Origin: an uncultured Clostridium sp.
GTDB lineage: Bacteria > Bacillota > Clostridia > TANB77 > CAG-508
Direction: 5' to 3'
Assembly: GCA_900556345.1 (NCBI GenBank)
Contig: USOM01000055.1
Span: forward strand, 1-6,393
DNA length: 6,393 nucleotides
The translations under genes and the position numbers were made by a program. Of the stretch, positions 1-4,630 are shown piece by piece. Numbering within the stretch: position 1 is the stretch's first letter; each line of letters opens with the position of its first letter. The notes under the pieces are model-generated. The model saw nothing but the letters and a program-made list of their open reading frames with translations. It ran no database searches and was not told the origin of the DNA.

Positions 1-29
1 CTGCTGCCTATAGTCAATTACTAATATTA

Positions 30-683
30 TTAAATTCCATCTAAACAATTATCATAAACCCATTGTTTTAATTCTTCCATATTATTAGTTTCATAATAAT
101 TAACAAGCATAGTTTTAAATTTTCCGTCTAATTCAACAGGAACCGCCATTATTCCTTTTCCATTTTCTATTAATATTTTATTACAAACCATTGACGCAAC
201 TCGCTTGTTTCCATCCATAAACATTTGACTACGCATTATCCATAACATCGTTGTTATTGCTCTTTCTGTAATATTTTCTATTTTTTGGATTTCTGTAAAT
301 TCTTGATATATTGTATTAATATCCGGAATTTCTGGTCTCCAATTTGTTCCAGATATTAGTACACCGCTATCTCTTAGTACTCCTAATTTATTATATGGTA
401 ATTCACTTTTTGCTACAAGTGTATGAACTTCTTGTATGAAACCTAATATTAATTCATCATTTATATGTTCAATTACATATTTCCAAGCATCTCGTAAATT
501 ACACACTTTTGAAATTTCTGATGGCTTTATACTTGTAACATTTACATCATTTAGGATATCATTTGTGTCTGCAAATGTTACTGCTATTCCTTCTAGATTT
601 GCACTTTTATAGACTACATCTACTAATAGTCTTTTTGCCATTAATATGTTATCTGATTGCGTCATATTATATTTGTTTTCCAT
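30..683 (-). CDS. Fic-domain protein, class II, with degenerate catalytic motif
   Basis: The 217-residue protein has the Fic fold core. Fic enzymes normally transfer AMP or another nucleotide-derived group to a hydroxyl side chain of a target protein. The signature region is QMFMDGNKR at residues 153-161, matching HxFx(D/E)GN(G/K)R except that the catalytic histidine is Gln153. The second motif arginine (RxxR) is Ser164. Phe155, Asp157, Gly158, Asn159 and Arg161 are kept. Near the N-terminus, residues 27-32 (SANLEG) match the inhibitory (S/T)xxxE(G/N) motif, which makes it class II by layout, with Glu31 as the usual regulatory glutamate. The stretch RDSGVLISGTNWRPEIP (104-120) fits the target-binding flap region. 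The ATG start is supported by AAAAGGAG six bases upstream. No signal peptide or membrane segment is visible, so it is probably cytoplasmic. No antitoxin-like partner gene lies beside it. Fold assignment is strong. Activity is doubtful because of H-to-Q, and the target is unknown. Confidence 0.87.
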   Translation of the reverse strand: MENKYNMTQSDNILMAKRLLVDVVYKSANLEGIAVTFADTNDILNDVNVTSIKPSEISKVCNLRDAWKYVIEHINDELILGFIQEVHTLVAKSELPYNKLGVLRDSGVLISGTNWRPEIPDINTIYQEFTEIQKIENITERAITTMLWIMRSQMFMDGNKRVASMVCNKILIENGKGIMAVPVELDGKFKTMLVNYYETNNMEELKQWVYDNCLDGI

Positions 684-717
684 TTTGGACTCCTTTTTAC
701 ATTTTTATTTTCAATTT

Positions 718-747
718 ATTATACACCTAGAAAATAAAAAATAGCAA
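718..747 (-). promoter_or_regulatory. Predicted promoter of the Fic gene
   Basis: On the minus strand a perfect TATAAT (718-723) is preceded by TTGCTA (742-747, 4 of 6 to the -35 consensus) at 18-base spacing. Transcription would begin near 711, giving a leader of about 28 bases containing the AAAAGGAG ribosome binding site (690-697). The -35 element lies inside the stem of the upstream terminator. This is a prediction from consensus only. Confidence 0.55.
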
Positions 748-766
748 TAGATTTTATTGCTATTTT
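732..766 (-). terminator. Intrinsic terminator of the prepilin unit
   Basis: A perfect 12-bp inverted repeat (738-749 with 755-766, arms AAAATAGCAATA and TATTGCTATTTT, 5-base loop) is followed on the minus strand by a T-rich run, TTTTTTATTTT counting the end of the stem. This is the expected form for a rho-independent terminator of leftward transcripts from the prepilin genes. The plus-strand side has a weaker T-tract (TTTTACTACTTTTT), so modest two-way activity is possible. Confidence 0.75.
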
Positions 767-780
767 ACTACTTTTTATAT

Positions 781-828
781 TTAATTTACTTTTACGGTAA
801 ATCCGTTTGTTGTATCTCCAGTTATCCA
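781..828 (-). pseudogene. Out-of-frame C-terminal remnant of a pilin-like gene
   Basis: Directly after the duplicated prepilin N-terminus, in the neighbouring frame, is an open stretch of 15 codons ending in TAA: WITGDTTNGFTVKVN. It has no start codon or ribosome binding site of its own. Its composition (Gly/Thr/Asn-rich, alternating polar and hydrophobic residues) resembles the last strand of a secreted pilin-like protein. The simplest reading is that a full pilin gene lost its middle, leaving its 5' module joined one base out of frame to its last codons. A chance open stretch of this length cannot be excluded. Confidence 0.4.
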
Positions 829-938
829 TTTTGCCCTGTTAACATACTTATCGAAATTCCTGCCAAAATAAGTAAAACAATAATACTTACAACAAGTGCA
901 ATTAGCGTTATTCCTTTGTTATTTTTATATATTCTCAT
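822..938 (-). pseudogene. Truncated prepilin N-terminus (38 codons), second copy
   Basis: An ATG with a good ribosome binding site (AAAAGGAG, 9 bases upstream) opens a 38-codon frame starting MRIYKNNKG, then the same hydrophobic helix as the larger prepilin, ending ...MLTGQNG followed by TAA. It contains the complete prepilin-peptidase site (G9/I10) and transmembrane helix but no globular domain, whereas pilin-like proteins usually exceed 100 residues. DNA 826-938 matches 2251-2363 at 110 of 113 positions. It is either a decayed duplicate of a pilin gene or a membrane-inserted micro-peptide that is still translated. I favour the decayed duplicate because a C-terminal remnant follows in another frame. 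Start and RBS are intact, so translation is plausible. Confidence 0.6.
826..938 (-). repeat. Direct repeat, copy 1 of the prepilin 5' module
   Basis: This 113-bp segment is nearly identical (3 mismatches, all within the first 21 bases of the coding region) to 2251-2363, in the same orientation. Identity stops abruptly after codon 38. Weaker similarity continues upstream through the ribosome binding site to an identical 13-base block (982-994 and 2406-2418) that contains the -10-like TAAAAT. Confidence 0.9.
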
Positions 939-991
939 ATTGTTTTTCTCCTTTTAAGCAATTTTGTACATAATTTTGTTGTGTATTCATT

Positions 992-1507
992 TTATTGCCA
1001 ATTTAATATTGGATATCCATTGTTTATATTTTGGGTATCATTTTTAAATTCGCTACCTAATAGTTCACTTATTTTCTTCATTTCACTATTATTTTTGATA
1101 CAATTAGAAGAAATTATAGTCATTCCATTTTTTCCGTTTACCGTATTTTCCAAATAATAGCAATTATCTATACTGTTGCTGTTATCATTCGAATTTCCCA
1201 GAATTCCATTCACTGCATAATCTCCACCTTTTATATTTCCAATATTATAACAGTTTTTCACTAGTGAAGAATCTGAAAATCCTATAATTCCAGCTAAATA
1301 ATTACTGTTATCATTTCCTCGTATGTTAGAAACATTATAGTTATTAGTAATTTCGCATTTTTTTTGTACTGTACCAGCAATTCCCCCAATTATATTTTTT
1401 TCTCCATTTATTGCCCCAATATTGTAATTTGAATTTATAATGATACCATTCACACAATTTCCAACAATTCCTCCTACATTGTCACCTTTTCCGTAATATT
1501 TCTCCAC
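992..1507 (-). pseudogene. C-terminal GLUG-repeat part of frameshifted prepilin-like protein
   Basis: This frame carries at least four GLUG-type repeats. Each has a GGIVG-like turn followed by an N(C/N)YNxGxIxG-like strand: around residues 11-37 (VGGIVG), 40-64 (IGGIAG), 71-94 (LAGIIG) and 99-120 (VNGILG). It ends in a tail with NGYPILNW just before the stop, common in such proteins. It has only a GTG as possible start and no ribosome binding site before it. It continues the protein encoded at 1482-2363 after removal of one base near 1495-1496. The joined product would be about 456 residues. GLUG repeats are thought to form extracellular beta-helix-like surfaces, and here they would project from a membrane- or pilus-anchored N-terminal helix. 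Ligand unknown. If the extra base is a sequencing error, this is the second half of one intact gene. Confidence 0.8.
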
Positions 1508-2363
1508 TATTAAAATTTTTTTGAATTTTTACATTTTTATTTGCAACGCCTACAATTCCTCCTACTGTCTTTCCGCTAGATTCTATTTTAGCCATGTTGT
1601 TGCAATTAATAATTTGTGTTTCGTCATATGCATATGCTACAATTCCTGCCGTAACTAATCCGCCAGAAATATTATTTTCCGTTCCTAATATAACATTTTT
1701 CACCGTCCCTTTTTCAACCAAACCAAATAGACCTTGGCATTTATCTGTAGTATTGATATTTATTCCATTTATTTTGTGATTTTTTCCATCAAAAATCCCC
1801 ATAAATGGATTATTTTGTTCTGAATCAATTGTTATGTATACTCCAACCGGGGTCCATCTTTCATCAATATTTAACGTAATATCATTATTTAAATAAATAT
1901 AAGCTCCATTATAATTATTTCCATTGTTAACACTATCTCTAAATTTTTTAAACTCATCAGCAGTACTTATCTTTAAAACATTACTATCGTCTATAATATC
2001 CCCATATTCGCTTACATAATATGTTCGATTAGACTCATTAAATGTAATATTAAAACTATTATCTTCATTTCCATCAATAGTGATATTTTTATTATATTGT
2101 TGCCTAAATATTTTTTCAAAGCTTTCTTTATTTATTTTAGTTGTATTATCTATGTTTTCCATTTTACTCGTTGTGATTGCCAAACTAATTTCTTCCTTTT
2201 CTTTTGCATAATCTGTTTTTTCTTTCGTTTCTGTCGCTCTATTCAATATTCCATTTTGCCCTGTTAACATACTTATCGAAATTCCTGCCAAAATAAGTAA
2301 AACAATAATACTTACAACAAGTGCAATTAGCGTTATTCCTTTGTTATTCTTACATATTTTCAT
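1482..2363 (-). CDS. Prepilin-type N-terminus with GLUG domain, 5' part of frameshifted gene
   Basis: The frame (293 residues) opens with MKICKNNKG/ITLIALV, a class III signal cut by prepilin peptidase after Gly9. A hydrophobic helix (about 10-35) and a charged alpha-helical stretch (about 40-65) follow. Position +5 of the mature protein is Ala, not the usual Glu. Residues 130-230 fit the N-terminal cap of GLUG proteins: ISTADEFKKF, a WTPVG turn, F(M)GIFDG, then GLFG and VKNV. The first GLUG repeats are at about 240-265 and 267-289. At residue 289 the frame departs: the last residues (LRKR) do not fit the repeat, which continues in the other frame. The ATG start has AAAGGAG 9 bases upstream and its own promoter, so it is separate from the ATPase operon behind it. 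The likely role is a surface pilin-like or pseudopilin-anchored adhesin. No pilus assembly genes are in the window. Confidence 0.82.
   Translation of the reverse strand: MKICKNNKGITLIALVVSIIVLLILAGISISMLTGQNGILNRATETKEKTDYAKEKEEISLAITTSKMENIDNTTKINKESFEKIFRQQYNKNITIDGNEDNSFNITFNESNRTYYVSEYGDIIDDSNVLKISTADEFKKFRDSVNNGNNYNGAYIYLNNDITLNIDERWTPVGVYITIDSEQNNPFMGIFDGKNHKINGININTTDKCQGLFGLVEKGTVKNVILGTENNISGGLVTAGIVAYAYDETQIINCNNMAKIESSGKTVGGIVGVANKNVKIQKNFNSGEILRKR
2251..2363 (-). repeat. Direct repeat, copy 2 of the prepilin 5' module
   Basis: This is the partner of the repeat at 826-938 (110 of 113 identical). It covers codons 1-38 of the GLUG prepilin gene, up to the junction after the GQNG codons. 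The GLUG body lies exactly between the two direct copies, so recombination between them would remove about 1,425 bp and leave a single promoter-plus-leader unit. Confidence 0.9.
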
Positions 2364-2412
2364 AATATATTTCTCCTTTCAAATGCCTCCGTACACAACT
2401 TCTTATGTATTC

Positions 2413-2441
2413 ATTTTACTATACTAACAAGGTATATTCAA
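2413..2441 (-). promoter_or_regulatory. Predicted promoter of the GLUG prepilin gene
   Basis: On the minus strand, TTGAAT (2436-2441, 4 of 6 to consensus) and TAAAAT (2413-2418, 5 of 6) are separated by 17 bases. The start point would be near 2406, giving a leader of about 42 bases with the AAAGGAG site at 2373-2379. The promoter begins right after the ATPase operon terminator, which supports independent transcription. Prediction from consensus only. Confidence 0.5.
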
Positions 2442-2457
2442 CATTATTAATCAAAAT

Positions 2458-2495
2458 GTAAAAATAAAGTAATACCATTGTAACAGTATTACTTT
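2458..2495 (-). terminator. Intrinsic terminator of the V-type ATPase operon
   Basis: A perfect 10-bp inverted repeat (2466-2475 with 2486-2495, AAAGTAATAC and GTATTACTTT, 10-base loop) begins about 30 bases after the ntpD stop codon. On the minus strand it is followed by ATTTTTAC. The stem is AT-rich, with two G-C pairs, as in many low-GC genomes. Position after the last ATPase gene and before a new promoter supports the call. Confidence 0.7.
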
Positions 2496-2525
2496 TACTC
2501 ACTCCTTAATTTTATATCTTATTTT

Positions 2526-3137
2526 CTATTGTTTTCTCTTCACAACCTTAAGTCTTACAAACTCATCTCTTTCCTCTTCCTCTAGAGCCAAGCTAATCTT
2601 TTTAGCCAGTTTTTCATCCCTAGGAATAATAACCTCCTTAAGAGCATTAGACCTTCTTCCCAGTTTCTCAATGGCATTTTGCAAACGAATCATTGTATTA
2701 TTAATTTCGGCAAGTTTAATTATCAATTTTTTAACCTCAATAAATTTAATAATACTTTCATCAACAGCTGCAGTTGTATTATAAAACCCATAATTGGGCA
2801 CTATTTCTAAATTGTTTGAAACAACAGATGGTATTTCAACTCCCATCAAAGTTACATTTTTTATGTGAATTGTATCATCATCTTTAATAGCATTAGAAAT
2901 ATCAATCAACTCGTCAAATCCTACATCTACAATTGCTTTTTTTAATGTATCTTCTGCATCTTTTAAAATTTCATTTAATTTATTTTGAGTATTCCTTGCT
3001 TCATCTTTATAACTTTCAAGTTTATTTTTTAATATTAACTCTTTTTCCTCAATAAGCATTTGACCATTTTTGTATTCTTTTATTGAATTTTGTAATTTTA
3101 ATAAATTATTTTTTGTTGACAAATATATTTTTCCCAT
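2526..3137 (-). CDS. ntpD: V/A-type ATPase subunit D (central stalk)
   Basis: This 203-residue protein is near the usual length of about 200-215 for subunit D, the rotor axle inside the A3B3 head that couples ATP turnover to the membrane ring. The N-terminal part (about 6-70) and C-terminal part (about 127-195) are long charged helices that would pair as the coiled-coil axle. The middle (about 85-120) is a short beta-rich insert. The best family mark is RRSNALKEVIIPR (161-173), matching the conserved RRxNALxxxxIP segment. A downstream E-E-R-x-x-F-x-R-L-K pattern (188-197) also fits. The N-terminus, LSTKNNLLKLQNSIK, resembles the family's NPTKxxLLxLKxxL. The ATG start has GGAG 8 bases upstream. 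It sits last in the A-B-D block, 69 bases after ntpB, and a strong palindrome fills much of that gap. Confidence 0.93.
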   Translation of the reverse strand: MGKIYLSTKNNLLKLQNSIKEYKNGQMLIEEKELILKNKLESYKDEARNTQNKLNEILKDAEDTLKKAIVDVGFDELIDISNAIKDDDTIHIKNVTLMGVEIPSVVSNNLEIVPNYGFYNTTAAVDESIIKFIEVKKLIIKLAEINNTMIRLQNAIEKLGRRSNALKEVIIPRDEKLAKKISLALEEEERDEFVRLKVVKRKQ

Positions 3138-3159
3138 TGCTCACACTCCATCTTTTTGC

Positions 3160-3200
3160 ATTGGGGACGGTTCCTTTTCAGAAAAAGAACCGTCCCCAAT
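3160..3200 (-). repeat. REP-like palindrome between ntpB and ntpD
   Basis: A 14-bp perfect stem (3160-3173 with 3187-3200, arm ATTGGGGACGGTTC) continues after one C-A mismatch into a short A-T stem with a tiny loop. It begins 6 bases after the ntpB stop and ends 22 bases before the ntpD start, leaving the ntpD ribosome binding site free. It is far more GC-rich than its surroundings. It lacks a following T-tract, so it is not a standard terminator. The GGGGACGGTTC core resembles palindromes I recall as scattered repeats in many bacterial genomes, some linked to IS200-like (RAYT) transposases. That link is from memory and not tested here. It may slow 3' decay or reduce read-through into ntpD. 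Confidence 0.75.
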
Positions 3201-3206
3201 CCGAAA

Positions 3207-4520
3207 TTACTCCAATATCCTCAAAAGTTCTTCCATCAAACTCAAAGTATCATCCATAGAGCGATTATCGCTACTATCTTGATTAACAAATCTATCCTCA
3301 AATTCATTTCCAAATTTCAAATACTTCTTATCTTCCTCAGTCAAATCAGCTTCTCCAAGAACAGTTGCCAAAGCTCTTACATCTTGAACCTTAGAGTAAG
3401 CCGAAAAAATTTTATCTGCAAGTTTAGAATGATCTTCTCTTGTATATCCTTTTCCAATCCCATCTTTCATAAGTCTTGAAAGTGATTGTAAAATATCAAT
3501 TGGTGGATTTATTCCCTTTTGATATAGGTCTCTTCCCAAAACAATTTGCCCTTCTGTTATATATCCTGTTAAATCAGGTATTGGATGTGATATGTCATCA
3601 TTTGGCATTGTAAGTATTGGAATTTGGGTTATTGATCCCTCTCGACCTTCAATCATTCCTGCTCTTTCATAAATTGATGCTAAGTCACTGTACAAATATC
3701 CTGGATAACCTTTTCTGCTTGGAATTTCACCCTTTAGAGTTGATACTTCTCTTAAAGCCTCCGCATAAGCTGTCATATCTGTTAATACTACTAATACTTG
3801 ATATCCTAAATCAAATGCCAAATATTCAGCACATGTAAGTGCAACTTTAGGTGTAAGTATCCTTTCTACAGATGCATCATTAGATAGGTTTTGGAACATT
3901 ACAACTTTTGAAAGTACTCCATTTTCCTCAAAACTTTTTCTAAAAAATTCAGCTGTTTCAAACTCAGCTCCCATAAGTCCAAATACAATAGCAAATTTTC
4001 CTCCATCTGTTATGTTTGATTGTCTTATTATCCTTTCTGCAAGCTCATTATGATTTAAGCCACTTCCAGAAAAAATCGGAATCTTTTGTCCTCTTATTAA
4101 TGTAATTAATCCATCTATTGTTGATATTCCTGTATGAATATAATTACGAGGATATTTTCTAGCAATCGGATTTATTGGGTTTGAATTTATGTCTCTTGAA
4201 ATATTTGTCTCAATATCTCCCAATCCATCAATTGGTTTTCCTGCACCATCAAATACCCTTCCAAGCATTAATGGTGATAGTTTTATTTTTAATGGTTCAC
4301 CCATAAATTCTGTTTGAACATCTTTTATATTTATTTCGTTTGTTCCTTTATATACTTGTATTGTTGTTATGTCCTCATCCAAACGCAAAACATTTCCTAT
4401 TCTTTTTTCGCCGTTTCTTAAAGTTATTTCTACTTGCTCTTCAAACGACACGTCTTTTGGCGTTTTTATAAATACAAGTGGTCCATTTATTTCTTCTAAA
4501 CCTAAATATTTTATTTTCAA
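3207..4520 (-). CDS. ntpB: V/A-type ATPase subunit B (non-catalytic head subunit)
   Basis: This 437-residue protein is slightly shorter than the usual 455-465. Subunit B alternates with A in the A3B3 head and contributes an arginine to the catalytic site. Family marks in order are: N-terminal beta-barrel (about 1-75) with INGPLVF; GRVFDGAGKPIDG (87-99); IFSGSGLNHNELA (149-161), where a working Walker A is absent as expected for B; FGLMGAEFETAEFF (180-193); VLVVLTDMTAYAEALREVS (242-260); EIPSRKGYPGYLYSDLA (265-281); and SLSRLMKDGIGKG (346-358), whose Arg349 is the likely arginine finger. The start is TTG rather than ATG: GAGGTG lies 7 bases upstream (4528-4533) and the next in-frame Met would remove the conserved barrel. 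The 110-base gap from ntpA holds tandem repeats, unlike the tight spacing usual in these operons. Confidence 0.96.
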   Translation of the reverse strand: MKIKYLGLEEINGPLVFIKTPKDVSFEEQVEITLRNGEKRIGNVLRLDEDITTIQVYKGTNEINIKDVQTEFMGEPLKIKLSPLMLGRVFDGAGKPIDGLGDIETNISRDINSNPINPIARKYPRNYIHTGISTIDGLITLIRGQKIPIFSGSGLNHNELAERIIRQSNITDGGKFAIVFGLMGAEFETAEFFRKSFEENGVLSKVVMFQNLSNDASVERILTPKVALTCAEYLAFDLGYQVLVVLTDMTAYAEALREVSTLKGEIPSRKGYPGYLYSDLASIYERAGMIEGREGSITQIPILTMPNDDISHPIPDLTGYITEGQIVLGRDLYQKGINPPIDILQSLSRLMKDGIGKGYTREDHSKLADKIFSAYSKVQDVRALATVLGEADLTEEDKKYLKFGNEFEDRFVNQDSSDNRSMDDTLSLMEELLRILE

Positions 4521-4564
4521 GTTTTTTCACCTCTTTTTCTCATTAAGATCGTTTCTTTTTTCAT
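4517..4564 (-). other. Possible 15-codon upstream ORF overlapping the ntpB start
   Basis: An ATG in the spacer opens MKKETILMRKRGEKT, and its TGA overlaps the ntpB TTG start (shared bases 4518-4519). It contains the ntpB ribosome binding site within its coding sequence. Stop-start overlap of this type can couple translation. The ATG is formed by the end of a repeat unit (CCCAATG) and its own ribosome binding site is poor (AAAGGAA, 8 bases upstream), so it may be incidental. Confidence 0.25.
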
Positions 4565-4622
4565 TGGGACCGTTTCCTTTCGCGAAAAGATCGTTTCTTT
4601 TCACGAAAAAAGTTCCTTTGTG
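4541..4622 (-). repeat. Degenerate tandem repeat array between ntpA and ntpB
   Basis: Three to four related units of about 20 bases follow one another: ATTAAGATCGTTTCTTTTT (from 4542), ATTGGGACCGTTTCCTTTCG (from 4563), AAAAGATCGTTTCTTTTCACG (4586 on) and a weaker AAAAAAGTTCCTTTG (from 4606). The second closely resembles one arm of the ntpB-ntpD palindrome (ATTGGGGACGGTTCCTTTTC). TTTCGCGAAA (4578-4587) is itself a 10-base palindrome. This looks like a decayed cluster of the same repeat family. It occupies nearly the whole spacer and ends just before the ntpB ribosome binding site. Confidence 0.6.
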
Positions 4623-4630
4623 AGCCAGAA

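Noticed and set aside
30..683. Fic protein as the toxin of a toxin-antitoxin pair
   Set aside because: No small partner gene is adjacent in the window. The inhibitory motif is within the same protein, and the catalytic histidine is missing.
757..957. Plus-strand hydrophobic frame of 66 codons
   Set aside because: It is the antisense of the prepilin stub and terminator. Its hydrophobicity comes from the complementary AT-rich helix codons, and it has no RBS or recognisable domain.
1519..1531. Slippery run (CAA AAA AAT TTT) near the GLUG frame break as a programmed -1 frameshift site
   Set aside because: The heptamer A AAA AAT fits a -1 slip, but the downstream frame needs +1, and a -1 slip hits TAG at once. 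Shifting at the A-run would also spoil the NFNSGEI part of the repeat.
3160..3200. The ntpB-ntpD hairpin as an intrinsic terminator
   Set aside because: Downstream on the minus strand the sequence is GCAAAAAG with no T-tract, and ntpD follows within the same operon.
3156..3479. Plus-strand frame of 107 codons, and others at 3070-3282, 3617-3838, 4369-4623, 4875-5108, 5251-5565 and 5858-6088
   Set aside because: All lie antisense to well-conserved ATPase genes, with Phe/Leu/Ser-rich, repetitive composition typical of shadows in AT-rich DNA.
4541..4622. CRISPR-like array
   Set aside because: Units are imperfect, about 20 bases, directly abutting without unique spacers, and no cas genes are present.
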